Positions 1 to 8,052 of a stretch of 25,691 nt of DNA are shown piece by piece. Source of the DNA: a virus. Made by a program: the position numbers and the translations under genes. The stretch spans positions 1 to 25,691 of IMG/VR virus record IMGVR_UViG_3300045453_000053. One strand, written 5' to 3'. Position 1 is the stretch's first letter. Every line of letters starts with the position of its first letter. A model generated the notes under the pieces. That model made no database searches and was not told the DNA's origin. It saw nothing but the letters and a program-made list of their open reading frames with translations.

Positions 1-1069
1 AAGGTTCCGACGCCGCCGCGCCGCCGGCGGACGGCAGGTTAGAGAGTTTGACCTTCTTGTGCGTCGTCCCGGAAGCGTCATACGTCGCCACGAAATCGTT
101 CGCGCCATCCGGGCTGACATCCTCGGTCAATCCGTTGATGTTCAGCGCCACGTCGTCGGTGCTGACGGCTATGCCGACGCCAGCCCCAACCGCAAAGGAC
201 CTGCTCGCCGAGATGTCGCCGCCCCCGGTCAAACCATTGCCTGCCGTCAACATGACGGCGGCGTGGTCGGTGTTGCGCGTCGATGCCGTATCGAGGGCGA
301 ACGACCGGTTGGCGCTGATATTTCCACCACCCGTGAGGCCGGTGCCGGCCGTGAGCGTGACCGCAGCATGGTCCGTGTTTCGCGTGCTGGCGGTGTCGAG
401 CGCCACATCGTCGGCATTCACAGTGATGCCAGTTCCGGCGCCGACAGCAAACGATCTGCTGGCGGAAATGTCACCTCCACCCGTCAGGCCAGCACCTGCC
501 GTCAACGTGACGCTGGCATGATCCGTGTTCCTGGTGCTGGCAGTGTCCAGAGCGACATCATCGGCGTTGACGGCAATGCCTGTACCGGCGCCCACGGCAA
601 AGCTGCGGCTTGCAGAGATGTCACCGCCTCCGGTCAGACCGGCGCCTGCCGTGAGCGTGACCGACATATGATCAGTGTTACGAGTGCTCGCCGTATCAAG
701 AGCCACGTCGTCGGCGTTGACGCTGATGCCTGCACCGGCGCCAACCGCAAGGGTGCGATCGGCGGCAAGCGTGCCGCCGCCGGTCAGTCCCGCACCGGAA
801 ATGATCTCACGTGTTGCGGGCACGCCACCCGAAGCAGTCACGAAGTCGGCCGCGTCCATCCGCTCATAGATATCGGGATCGCTGCCGGTCAGGCCGGGGG
901 TGAGCAGGACGACCTGCGTTCTGGTCGCGTCAGCTATGGCGGCGGTTTCGGTGAAGTCATCGAAATCAAGCGAGACCGTGTAGACGCCGTTCGCCTTGAC
1001 GACATCGAGGCCGGTGCCGGCCTCCAGCCGGGACGGATGCTTGATCAGGGCGCGGAGTTTGATCGCCAT
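1..1069 (-). CDS. Phage tail fibre with tandem repeats (partial, C-terminus off window)
   Basis: The reading frame starts at ATG 1069, overlapping the stop of the upstream gene as TGATG, and stays open to the left edge, so about 356 residues are visible. Residues 1-85 are a non-repetitive head (starts MAIKLRALIKH). Then come about five copies of a 50-residue unit containing GLTGGGDISASRSFAVGAG, NADDVALDTASTRNTDHA. Such GLTGGG stalk repeats are typical of trimeric phage tail fibres, where they build an elongated shaft between the baseplate and a receptor-binding tip. The fourth unit lacks 15 residues. Its position at the end of the tail operon fits a host-recognition fibre. The receptor-binding end is not in the window. 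Confidence 0.82.
   Translation of the reverse strand, partial: MAIKLRALIKHPSRLEAGTGLDVVKANGVYTVSLDFDDFTETAAIADATRTQVVLLTPGLTGSDPDIYERMDAADFVTASGGVPATREIISGAGLTGGGTLAADRTLAVGAGAGISVNADDVALDTASTRNTDHMSVTLTAGAGLTGGGDISASRSFAVGAGTGIAVNADDVALDTASTRNTDHASVTLTAGAGLTGGGDISASRSFAVGAGTGITVNADDVALDTASTRNTDHAAVTLTAGTGLTGGGNISANRSFALDTASTRNTDHAAVMLTAGNGLTGGGDISASRSFAVGAGVGIAVSTDDVALNINGLTEDVSPDGANDFVATYDASGTTHKKVKLSNLPSAGGAAASEP
140..811 (-). repeat. 150-bp tandem repeats coding the fibre shaft
   Basis: Units read on the minus strand start at 811, 661, 511, 361 and 256. The first three are exactly 150 bp. The fourth is 105 bp because it lacks 45 bp (15 codons between the SFA and LDTAS motifs). The fifth keeps about 39 matching residues before diverging. 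Units 2 and 3 are nearly identical in protein, while unit 1 is more diverged. Confidence 0.85.
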
Positions 1070-1413
1070 CAGCTTACAATCCCGTCGAGAACCGGCAACG
1101 TGCCGATGAAGTATTGAATGGTTTCGCCGTTCTGCGTGATCGTGATCCCGCATTCGTAGGTCATGGGATCGAGATTGCGCATGTCGGAGGCAGTGAAGGT
1201 CAGTTCGAACTGGCCTTCGTCCGTGTCGGTGACGACGATCTTTCCATTGGTCGTGGTCGCGGTCAGCTCTGCCGACGAGCAGCCGGGCTTGCGGATTTCG
1301 AGCGTGATCGTGGCGCCGGTCAGGTCGATACCTTCGTCGTCCTCGTCGTAGAGCTGGAAATCCTGATTGTAGGTCGCGCGATTGGAAGCAACCGGGAGAG
1401 AGCCGAGATACAT
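1069..1413 (-). CDS. Small beta-rich phage tail/baseplate protein
   Basis: 114 residues, starting at ATG 1413 with GAGG five bases upstream. It sits seven bases after the collar-protein stop, and its own TGA overlaps the fibre ATG, so it is probably translationally coupled to the fibre. The sequence alternates short strands: DLTGATITLEIRKPG near residue 30, a middle segment with TTTNGKIVVTDTD, and GETIQYFIGTLPV near the end. DLTGAT..TLEIRKPG recalls the N-terminal domain of baseplate upper (BppU-like) proteins of other phages. That likeness is from memory and is not firm. An adaptor between tail tip and fibre is a reasonable guess. Confidence 0.65.
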   Translation of the reverse strand: MYLGSLPVASNRATYNQDFQLYDEDDEGIDLTGATITLEIRKPGCSSAELTATTTNGKIVVTDTDEGQFELTFTASDMRNLDPMTYECGITITQNGETIQYFIGTLPVLDGIVS

Positions 1414-1420
1414 CTGAACC

Positions 1421-2524
1421 TCAGAGGCGAATATAGATCATGAGCGTCAGCAGCGGTGGCAGCTTGTTCACCGCTGTGCCCGAGCCGCCGGAGGGGACCG
1501 ATATGCTCGTGGCAGAACCTGTCACCGTGACGCTGTGCGTGTGCGAAGCAGATTGGGTGGCGCTGGTCGTGCTGAAGTCGTGCGAGTGGTTGGCGCTTGC
1601 ATTGCCGGTTGTTACGTTGGCGGTAGCGGTAATGCCCGTGTGCGCGTAGGACTCGAACGAACCGCCGGCCTGCACAGCATGTCGGCCCAGCGTGAGATCG
1701 TGCGTATGAGTAACCGACTGCCCTTGGGTCGTGCCAGAAACACCGTGCGTGTGATTTGAAGATTCCGTTCCCGTCGTTCCCGACGCCGTCACTGCGATGT
1801 TGCCGCCGACGAGATTGTAGGACGGCAGGTTCGCCTGTGCGAGCGCGACAGTCTGCGCGCCGCCGGTGGCGCCCGGCTTGGTTGGATCGCTCCCGACAAC
1901 GGCCGCCGTCAAGATGTTCTGCGCGCCCGCACCCATGTCGTCCGTGCCGAAGATCGATCGGCCGGCGCAGTTCGGCAGCACCAGCGGCTTGTTGGCGGCG
2001 AAGTCCGCCGCGGCACTCGCCCCCTTCCCACCGACGACGTTGATGTTGGCGAAACTCCACAGTTCCTCATAAAGGCTCTGCGTGTCCGGGTTCGCGCGCT
2101 CGGTGGCGCCGGAGGTGACGGAGCCGATCGTTCGTCCGTTCAGCCGCACGTAGCCGGCGAGTGGCTGGTCGTCGAAACGGATCTTGATGTCGCGCGTCCT
2201 GAAGACGGCGTTCGGGTCGACCGAGGTGCCGGAGCCGCCGCTCGTGGTCGAGAGCACCGGCAGGCCGTCGTCGTCGAACACCAGTGTGCCGCTGCGCGTG
2301 GTCAGGCGGTGGCGATAGAAGCCGTCGTTGAGATAGATCAGCGGCAGCCGGCCCGCGCTGTCGGCCAGGATTGGATTCGGATGCGGCGAGGTGAGCGAGG
2401 AATCGCGGTAGCCGATGCGCGGCGTCGAGGTACCGCCGTCGAACAGGAACAGCCGCGCGCCGCTGAGCGGCCGGCCGTTGCCATCGAACTGCTGCATGCG
2501 GGAAAGCGGATAGAGTCCGGCCAT
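1421..2524 (-). CDS. Tail-collar / HxH tail fibre protein
   Basis: 367 residues from ATG 2524, preceded by GAGGA. The N-terminal 90 residues (MAGLYPLSRMQQFDGNGRPL, DGGTSTP, NPILADSAGRLP) look like a fibre or appendage attachment domain. A collar-like domain follows (AGYVRLNGRTIGS, ERANPDTQSLYEELW, LPNCAGRSIFGTDDMG). The C-terminal half carries repeated HxH motifs: NHTHGVSG, THTHDLTL, NHSHDFST and SHTHSVTV. In T4 gp12 and related fibres, HxH histidines coordinate iron along the trimer axis, so this is probably a metal-stabilised trimeric tip. The protein ends with hydrophobic PLLTLMIYIRL, a usual ending for collar-domain proteins. It is the likely receptor-binding or fibre-joining tail component, expressed with the fibre gene to its left. 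Confidence 0.85.
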   Translation of the reverse strand: MAGLYPLSRMQQFDGNGRPLSGARLFLFDGGTSTPRIGYRDSSLTSPHPNPILADSAGRLPLIYLNDGFYRHRLTTRSGTLVFDDDGLPVLSTTSGGSGTSVDPNAVFRTRDIKIRFDDQPLAGYVRLNGRTIGSVTSGATERANPDTQSLYEELWSFANINVVGGKGASAAADFAANKPLVLPNCAGRSIFGTDDMGAGAQNILTAAVVGSDPTKPGATGGAQTVALAQANLPSYNLVGGNIAVTASGTTGTESSNHTHGVSGTTQGQSVTHTHDLTLGRHAVQAGGSFESYAHTGITATANVTTGNASANHSHDFSTTSATQSASHTHSVTVTGSATSISVPSGGSGTAVNKLPPLLTLMIYIRL

Positions 2525-2549
2525 CGATCATGGTCCTCGAATACGAACA

Positions 2550-2567
2550 GCGCCGCGGTAGCGGCGC
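2550..2567 (-). other. GC-rich hairpin between tail genes
   Basis: A seven-base perfect stem (GCGCCGC/GCGGCGC) with a four-base loop lies between the stop at 2590 and the collar gene start at 2524. No T-tract follows on the minus strand, so it may be a weak attenuator or RNA-stability element, not a full terminator. Confidence 0.4.
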
Positions 2568-2589
2568 CTGATAATCTGCATGCGCTTCG

Positions 2590-2844
2590 CTATTCACTCA
2601 CGTGCGCAAGGCGCCGGGCGCGGGCGAAATCGATAAAGCTGCCCTGAAAGCCCTGCCGCCTGGCGAGGTTGTATTCGCGGATTGCGGGCGTCAGTTCCTG
2701 CGCGGCGCGCAGGCTGTCGATGTTCGCGAGTGTCCAGGCGTCCTGTTGCGCCTTGCGCCAGACCTGCGGCAACTGCGCAAGTTGCGTGAAGTCGAGATCA
2801 CGTCCCTGTTGCCAGGTGGGGATTTGAATCGGTGCGATGCTCAT
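2590..2844 (-). CDS. Small hypothetical phage protein
   Basis: 84 residues. I chose ATG 2844 over longer in-frame starts because GGAGG sits seven bases upstream and longer forms would run far into the neighbouring gene. The protein begins MSIAPIQIPTWQQGRDLDF and is mostly predicted helix rich in Q, R and A (LAQLPQVWRKAQQDAW, LRAAQELTPAIREYNLARRQ). No signal peptide or membrane segment is visible. It lies between the candidate ejection protein and the collar protein in one operon, so a minor virion or tail-assembly role is plausible. I do not recognise the family. Confidence 0.7.
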   Translation of the reverse strand: MSIAPIQIPTWQQGRDLDFTQLAQLPQVWRKAQQDAWTLANIDSLRAAQELTPAIREYNLARRQGFQGSFIDFARARRLAHVSE

Positions 2845-2884
2845 TTGGGCCTCCGGGGGATCGAGCGGAAGGTTGTCGAGGAGT

Positions 2885-3973
2885 TCATCGTGACCACCCT
2901 CCACTGAAGGGAGCATTGGCAAACGGAACGGCTGGCACCGGCGCGCCGAAAACACTGCCTGAACCGGAAAGCCGCGGAGCAGTTCCTGCTGCCGCGCCGG
3001 ATCCAAACGCGCCACCCGGCGCAAAAGCGCCGCCTGAGCCGAACATGCCGCCGCCGCCAAAGGCACCCGCCGCCAGGCTCGCAAGGCTCAGCGTCCCGTT
3101 GAGCAGATTGCGCGCGCCCTGCGCCTGGCCCTGGGCTTCAAGGTTGTTCGCGGCCATCTGGCCGGAAACGTTGTTGCCGGCGATATTGACGCGGTTGCCG
3201 GCGTCGCCCGTGTAAAGGCCGGCGAGCGAGTTGCCGAGCGCCACATCGTTGGCGCCGCGCGCCGCGTTGACACCGGCCTGGCCCGCTGTCACGCCCTGCG
3301 CGAGGCCGAGCCGCGCCGCGGTGTCCTGGCCGATCACGTTGGCGATGTTGCTCGCCGCGCCCGCGCGGCCTGTTGCCGCGGTGCTCGTGGCGTTGAGCTC
3401 CGGGTTGATCAGGCCGGCAAGCCGATCCTGCCAGCTGCCGTAAGTCTGATTGGCGAGCCCGGTGCCGTAGGTCAGAGCATCGATGTCGGCGTTGCCCGAG
3501 TTGAGCATGCCCGCCGCGGCGCGGCGGCGGTTCAACGCCTCGATGCCTTGATCGCGCGCGAACGCGTATCCCGGCCCTGCGTTGAATGCCGCCTGCGCGC
3601 GCGCATGACCGTCGGCGCCGTTGACGCCGATGCTGTCGAGATAGAGTTGCGTGCCCGCGCCGTATCTCGCGCCGAGCGCGGCAACCGGGTCGTAGACTGC
3701 GCCGACATCCTTCAGCGCGGCAAGCGAATCCGCGCGGCCGCGATCGAGAATGGCGGTGCCGGTGTTGCGAAGGTCGTCGTAGAGACCGTAGTTGCTCGTC
3801 AGGTAGCGGTTCGCACTGTTGACGCCGGTGCGCAGCGCATCCTCGGAGCGGACGAGGCCGCGATCGAGCGCGGCGTTGCCGTCCTGCACGTAGCGGTCGA
3901 GTGCGGCGCGGTTGCGCTCGGCCGCCTCGCGCTCGGCGGCGCCGCCGAACAGGGTGTCGAAGAACGAAGCCAT
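2885..3973 (-). CDS. Candidate phage DNA-ejection / internal virion protein
   Basis: 362 residues from ATG 3973, which overlaps the upstream stop (TGATG) and has GGGGAG ahead. The N-terminus (MASFFDTLFGGAAEREAAER) is a short amphipathic segment. A long Ala/Asn/Arg-rich helical region follows (residues about 20-290, e.g. AFNAGPGYAFARDQGIEALN, RRRAAAGMLNSGNADIDAL). The last 80 residues are very Gly/Ala/Phe-rich (GAFGGGGMFGSGGAFAPGG). In P22-like podoviruses, genes after the gp10-like tail protein code for ejection proteins that leave the capsid with the DNA, and their composition is similar. The assignment rests on position and composition, not on a catalytic motif. A tail-needle or other minor virion protein is the alternative. 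Confidence 0.7.
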   Translation of the reverse strand: MASFFDTLFGGAAEREAAERNRAALDRYVQDGNAALDRGLVRSEDALRTGVNSANRYLTSNYGLYDDLRNTGTAILDRGRADSLAALKDVGAVYDPVAALGARYGAGTQLYLDSIGVNGADGHARAQAAFNAGPGYAFARDQGIEALNRRRAAAGMLNSGNADIDALTYGTGLANQTYGSWQDRLAGLINPELNATSTAATGRAGAASNIANVIGQDTAARLGLAQGVTAGQAGVNAARGANDVALGNSLAGLYTGDAGNRVNIAGNNVSGQMAANNLEAQGQAQGARNLLNGTLSLASLAAGAFGGGGMFGSGGAFAPGGAFGSGAAAGTAPRLSGSGSVFGAPVPAVPFANAPFSGGWSR

Positions 3974-4119
3974 CAGGGTATCTCCCCACGAAGTGTCTTG
4001 ACGATGTCGACCAGCGCTTTCAGCCAGCGGTACCAGTCGGGATTCATCCGCCCGTCCGGCAGTGTGAGCGGAACGCTCGCGTCCGGCATCGGCGGAATTT
4101 GTGGCGACGAGCTCGGCAT
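3973..4119 (-). CDS. 48-residue phage protein, coupled on both sides
   Basis: This very short gene is fixed by its junctions. Its ATG at 4119 overlaps the TGA of the gp10-like gene, and its own TGA overlaps the next ATG at 3973, so all three are read by coupled translation. The product is Pro/Ser-rich at first (MPSSSPQIPPMPDASVPL) and ends in a helix, with PDGRMNPDWYRWLKALVDIV as its core. The xWYRW motif followed by a short helix recurs, as I recall, in small proteins of rhizobial podovirus-like clusters. Its function is unknown; it may be a small virion or assembly protein. Confidence 0.72.
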   Translation of the reverse strand: MPSSSPQIPPMPDASVPLTLPDGRMNPDWYRWLKALVDIVKTLRGEIP

Positions 4120-5534
4120 CAGTTCCTCAAGGGTTGAAACTGCACGTCGCCACCCATCAGCGCGAAATGCACGGGATCGGAGAAGCGGAATTTCAGGCGG
4201 ATGCCTTTCGGCCCGCAGTGGCCGAGGTTGCTCACCGTCACGTTCGGGCTCCTGCCCTGCGGACCGATCCGGCGCCGCCATGCGTTCGACCAGGAGAGCC
4301 CGAGATCCTTCGAGACGAAGATGTCGATCGACGGCTCGGTCTCGATCGGATCGCTGCCGGGGCCGAAGCCACTGCCTGCGGAGACGAACAGGTCGAGGCG
4401 GTTGACCCTGGCGCCGAACGGAAAGCTCCCCACGGGCCCGGTCTCGACTTCGCACACGAGCGGCTCGTCATCTTCGGTGCGTGTCGCAGCATCGATACGA
4501 TAGAGGTTGCCGTTCCGGGTATTGCCGCAGAGCCACCGGTCAAACCCCTTGAACGGCAGCGCCCCGCGCCAGCGCGTCAGGTTGTAGCTCCTGCGCTCAT
4601 GCCAGCGCTGCAGCACCACGTCGTATTCCCAGGTGAAGGTCTCGCCCTGCACCACCACGAACGGATGGCCCTGCGTGACATAGACCGACACCTGGATGCG
4701 GCTCTTGTCGCTTTCCGCCTCGATCAGCCGGTCGAGATCGGGCGGCGAGATCTTCGCCGAGGCGTAGCCCTCGAGCTGCCGCACGGTGAAATCGTCTGCG
4801 ACGAAGAAGATGCCGTAGCCGAAACCTTCCTCGTGCCCGCCGATCGCGTAACGGCCGACGATGCCGCGATCGAGCGTGGTGATCGGCGAGAACGGAAAGC
4901 CGGCCGCCTCGCCGTTGATGCCCCAGAACTCGATCGACTCGGAGCCCGCGGCGATCAGCGTGTCGCCACGCGCGAGCACTCTGTATAACGTGTCGGGCTT
5001 GCTCTCGGCGGTCGCCGTGTCGAGCGTGTTGATCGCGGTGGAGTTCAGCGCAGAGGCCCGCATCGCACCGGTGCCGTAGCCGAAGATGAAATAGCCTTTC
5101 AGGAAGCATACGGAGTTCGGCGCGCCGACGTCCGCATCCGGATAGGCCGAGACCGCGCTGGTCGTCGCGACGAACGCGCCGTTGTCCGGCGAGACGATGA
5201 CGAGATCGGGCGTCGTCCTGTTGTTGCGGGCGAAGAACACCGGATCGCTTCCCGGCAACGCGCCGGCAAGGTCGGTCCCTGCTCCGCCTGCCGCGCTGTG
5301 CGTGTTCACCTTGCTGGACCAGGCCGTGTAGACGAGCGCGCCGAGCTGAAAGCCGCCGCGGAAGTTCGTCTCGTTGGTAGTGCCGAACCGGTGCAGGCCC
5401 GGCGTGCGCAACAGCTTCAGCGGCGTGCCGGCGGTTTCGCCAAGGCTTTCCGCAAAGCAGTTGATCAGCCGCCCGCCGCTCTCCTGCGGCCGCTGCCCGG
5501 GCATCGATGTCGTGGGAAGGATGATGGCGGTCAT
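4119..5534 (-). CDS. P22 gp10-like packaged-DNA stabilisation protein (tail hub)
   Basis: 471 residues from ATG 5534, with GGAGAG upstream. The key stretch is near residues 195-235: AAGSESIEFWGINGEAAGFP, FSPI, then DRGIVGRYAIGG. This pattern is characteristic of the phage stabilisation family that includes P22 gp10. Repeated beta-strand segments across the protein fit a propeller-like fold. In P22, gp10 binds below the portal and gp4 and closes the head after DNA packaging. The neighbours agree: the gene before it is a small head-completion-like protein and the one after it is a candidate ejection protein. The length matches the family (about 470). Confidence 0.88.
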   Translation of the reverse strand: MTAIILPTTSMPGQRPQESGGRLINCFAESLGETAGTPLKLLRTPGLHRFGTTNETNFRGGFQLGALVYTAWSSKVNTHSAAGGAGTDLAGALPGSDPVFFARNNRTTPDLVIVSPDNGAFVATTSAVSAYPDADVGAPNSVCFLKGYFIFGYGTGAMRASALNSTAINTLDTATAESKPDTLYRVLARGDTLIAAGSESIEFWGINGEAAGFPFSPITTLDRGIVGRYAIGGHEEGFGYGIFFVADDFTVRQLEGYASAKISPPDLDRLIEAESDKSRIQVSVYVTQGHPFVVVQGETFTWEYDVVLQRWHERRSYNLTRWRGALPFKGFDRWLCGNTRNGNLYRIDAATRTEDDEPLVCEVETGPVGSFPFGARVNRLDLFVSAGSGFGPGSDPIETEPSIDIFVSKDLGLSWSNAWRRRIGPQGRSPNVTVSNLGHCGPKGIRLKFRFSDPVHFALMGGDVQFQPLRN

Positions 5535-5558
5535 GGGCGTCTCTCCGTCATCGACCCA

Positions 5559-5906
5559 TCAGAAATACGTCGCCTTCAGCGGCTCGCGCGTCGGCCTTGT
5601 CGCGGCCAGCCTTCGCAACTGCCGCTCGTTCTCGAGCTTCGCATCGAGGCTGTAGGCGATGCCGAACGAAGGCGATGCCTCGTTCGCCAGCAGCCGCGCC
5701 AGCGGCAGGAAGTGCTCGAGCGGGATCGCGTCGGCGTCCGCGACATCGACGACGTCGTCGAGCGCAAGCTGACGCAACAGCGGATCGACCAGCGCGCGGA
5801 TGGTCGCGGCATCCTCGTCGGACAGCGGCTGGCCGGACGGCAGCACGCCGAGCTCGCTCGCCGCGCGCTCGATCAGGTCGGTGCGGGTTCTGGTGATGTC
5901 GGGCAT
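5559..5906 (-). CDS. Small head-completion / tail-adaptor protein (P22 gp4-like position)
   Basis: 115 residues from ATG 5906, with GAGGA upstream. It is almost wholly helical and acidic: MPDITRTRTDLIERAASELG, DEDAATIRALVDPLLRQLAL, HFLPLARLLANEASPSFGI. It ends with a charged helix (LENERQLRRLAATRPTREP). Its place between capsid and gp10-like genes is where P22-like phages code gp4, which attaches under the portal. I see no lysozyme-type motif. The gp4-like role comes from order and helical composition, so it is moderate in certainty. An extragenic palindrome lies just upstream, separating it from the capsid gene. Confidence 0.72.
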   Translation of the reverse strand: MPDITRTRTDLIERAASELGVLPSGQPLSDEDAATIRALVDPLLRQLALDDVVDVADADAIPLEHFLPLARLLANEASPSFGIAYSLDAKLENERQLRRLAATRPTREPLKATYF

Positions 5907-5950
5907 GGGGTGGTCCTCGTCGTCAGTCCGGGACAGGTCGAAGCTCCGGA

Positions 5951-6020
5951 CCCGGAATCCAGCTCTCGTGCCGTGCGACTGGATTCCGGGCTCGCTCGCT
6001 TCGCTCGCGCCCCGGAATGA
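5951..6020. repeat. Extragenic palindromic repeat, copy E1
   Basis: Perfect 12-base arms CCCGGAATCCAG (5951-5962) and CTGGATTCCGGG (5979-5990) are followed by a CGCTCGCTTCGCTCGCG stretch and CCCCGGAATGAC ending at 6020. The same architecture recurs at 20866-20945 and 21307-21387. It resembles the abundant chromosomal REP-like palindromes of Bradyrhizobium and Rhodopseudomonas. Here it sits between the capsid gene and the next head gene. Confidence 0.8.
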
Positions 6021-6046
6021 CTGGCCTCGTGGCGAGGATGGCGGGC

Positions 6047-7138
6047 TTACGCCACCGTGGAGCTGGCGAAATAGCCCGTGACGACGCCGTGGTCCTTCGG
6101 GTCGTCGCGGTCGCTCGCACCGGAGCCGAACTGCATCTTCTCGATGCCGTAGATCGCCTCGATCGCCACGCCGTGCTTGTCGCCGTAGTCGAAAATCTGC
6201 TGCTTCGAGGTCCAGCGCTTGGCGTAGGCAGCTCCAATCGCCTGCGCGCCGCACAGATACACCGGCACCACCGTGTCGGTGCCGCCGGCGCCTTCGGCGG
6301 TGTAGGTCGACGTGTCGTAGAGGCCGTGCGTCTCCTTGATGATCATGCCGTCCCACAACAGATCGCCGCCCTTGAACAGGCGCTCGTTCTCCATCGCCGA
6401 GGAGACCTCGCGCTGGGCCGCGGTGATCACCGGATCGCTCTTCAGGTCGCGGAAGGCGAGCGGGTGCGCATAGACGACGTAGAGGTGCCGCCCGTTCTTC
6501 TCGGACCGGATCGGCCGCACCTTCGGGTTCGCCCGCGTGAGCGCCTTCAGCTTCATCGCCGAAAGGTCCGCGGCGGTGAGGATGTCGGCGGTGGCATCGA
6601 GCTGGTCCCAGCCGGCCGAGTGGTCCGCACCGGCATAGCCCGAGGCGAAGTACACGCGGTCGGCGTTGTCGGCGAGCCAGGCGTCGCGCTGCGCTTCCGA
6701 AGCAGATGCAATCGGCACGCCGTTGATCGATGCGAGCGCCCGCTCGATCAGCTTCTCGGTGTCCTTCAGCGCCCAGTCCTTCAGCGTGGTCTTCGCGGCC
6801 TCGCGCAGCGAGATCGCCGAGAACTGCTCGTCGATCTCGGCGACGCGCACGCCGTTGCGGCGCTTGGTGATCGCCACCTCGAACGAGCGGGACGCGAGAT
6901 CCTCCTCGTTGCCTTCCAGCACGCTGCGGCCGGTGACCGCGTCGTTGGTCAGCTTGTTGACGAGCGCGAAGTTGATCCGGTCGCCGGGCTTCTTGGCGAG
7001 GTTCTCCTTGACCTGGATGATCGAATTCTCGTTCGTCCCCATCTCGCTGGAGTAGCGGTTTTCGGTGAGGTACTCGGTGAAGAACTTGTCGTCCCACTGC
7101 TCCACAGTGAGGCCTGCGCCAACAATCGTGTCAGCCAT
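6047..7138 (-). CDS. Major capsid protein, N4-gp56 type
   Basis: 363 residues from ATG 7138. Family features include the N-terminal TVEQWDDKFFTEYLTENRYS, KPGDRINFALVNKLTND near residue 50, VAITKRRNGVRVAEIDEQFS (residues about 87-107), the helix LREAAKTTLKDWALKDTEKL, the central GRHLYVVYAHPLAFRDLKSD and the late TSKQQIFDYGDKHGVAIEAI. These match the N4-gp56/DUF4043 group of HK97-fold shell proteins as I remember it. The gene follows the scaffold gene by 74 bases, the normal order. It is intact, full length and has no in-frame stop, so the shell gene has not visibly decayed. Confidence 0.88.
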   Translation of the reverse strand: MADTIVGAGLTVEQWDDKFFTEYLTENRYSSEMGTNENSIIQVKENLAKKPGDRINFALVNKLTNDAVTGRSVLEGNEEDLASRSFEVAITKRRNGVRVAEIDEQFSAISLREAAKTTLKDWALKDTEKLIERALASINGVPIASASEAQRDAWLADNADRVYFASGYAGADHSAGWDQLDATADILTAADLSAMKLKALTRANPKVRPIRSEKNGRHLYVVYAHPLAFRDLKSDPVITAAQREVSSAMENERLFKGGDLLWDGMIIKETHGLYDTSTYTAEGAGGTDTVVPVYLCGAQAIGAAYAKRWTSKQQIFDYGDKHGVAIEAIYGIEKMQFGSGASDRDDPKDHGVVTGYFASSTVA

Positions 7139-7212
7139 GTGTGTCTGTGTCCTTGCTCGGTTGATGAAGACATCGGACGATCGGTAGGGAGCGCTCGGCC
7201 GTCAGGCACTCG

Positions 7213-8052
7213 TCACTTCCTGCGATCGAAGATGTCGTTGAGGGTTGCGGGGCCGGACCAGACCGGCCCGTTGCGGGCGCCCACGTTGCGGGCGCCCGCG
7301 AGGTTCGACGGCGTCACGTGCGCAAAGCGCGGCATACCTGAACCGCCGAGCTCAGCCAGGATCTTGTCGCGCAGCTCGGCCTCGACCCTCGCCTTGAAGG
7401 CTGCCGGATCGTCGCCGATCTCTGCGCGCGCGGTCTGGCGCTGATGCCACCTGACGGCCTCCGCATAACGGTTCGGGCTGTTGACCACCCGCCGGTAGTC
7501 GGCCGGATCGAGCTGACCCGCACGCAACGCGCCGAGGAACGCCTGCTCCGCGTCATTCACCTTGCCTTCGTCGAAGCGATCGATCGCCTGATCGCGGGCA
7601 AACGAATGCAGGGTCTGATTGATCCGTTCGAACTCCGGCGAGACGGTCTGCACCACCTCATGGCGCGTCGCCGCTTCCGGGTTGTCGAAGAAATCGGGCG
7701 GAGGGGCTTGCGCCTGTCGCGGCGAGATCGCCTCGACAAGCTGCGCCATGCGCCGTTCCCACGAGGCGTTGGTCTCCGCAAGCGCCTTGCGGAAATCGGC
7801 GACCTCCTCGGTGTAGCGGCGCACCTTCTGCCGCTCGGCATGCAGCGCAGGCAGCGGCACCATGCGTGTGCCCTCTCCCTGCGCCTCGGCCGCATCAGCG
7901 CCGGAGGTTTGCGCGTCGAGGTGCTCGCCACGCGAGGAAGGGCGTTCGCCTTCGCCTGCGTGGTTTGCGGTCATCTCGGCGCTGTTCATTGCGGACTGTT
8001 CGGACACGGCTTCGCCGCCTCCGGACAGGATGCTGTCCAGCGGTTCGTTCAC
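7213..8052 (-). CDS. Phage capsid scaffolding protein
   Basis: 279 residues. The start codon is GTG at 8052, supported by AAGGAAG five bases upstream. The first 60 residues are acidic and Gly/Ser-rich, probably disordered. A charged coiled-coil segment follows (PLPALHAERQKVRRYTEEVA, FRKALAETNASWERRMAQLV). Further helical parts come next (EFERINQTLHSFARDQAIDR; residues about 150-230), and the tail is basic (ATLNDIFDRRK). This layout and the position directly before the capsid gene are typical of scaffolds that guide shell assembly and bind coat protein by a basic C-terminus. The gene is the first of the left morphogenesis operon, with a terminator about 360 bases upstream. Confidence 0.8.
   Translation of the reverse strand: MNEPLDSILSGGGEAVSEQSAMNSAEMTANHAGEGERPSSRGEHLDAQTSGADAAEAQGEGTRMVPLPALHAERQKVRRYTEEVADFRKALAETNASWERRMAQLVEAISPRQAQAPPPDFFDNPEAATRHEVVQTVSPEFERINQTLHSFARDQAIDRFDEGKVNDAEQAFLGALRAGQLDPADYRRVVNSPNRYAEAVRWHQRQTARAEIGDDPAAFKARVEAELRDKILAELGGSGMPRFAHVTPSNLAGARNVGARNGPVWSGPATLNDIFDRRK

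Noticed and set aside
59-1117. Long plus-strand open frame opposite the tail fibre gene
   Set aside because: It is an Arg/Gly-rich mirror of the repetitive fibre gene. The minus frame has recognised GLTGGG repeats and a coupled start.
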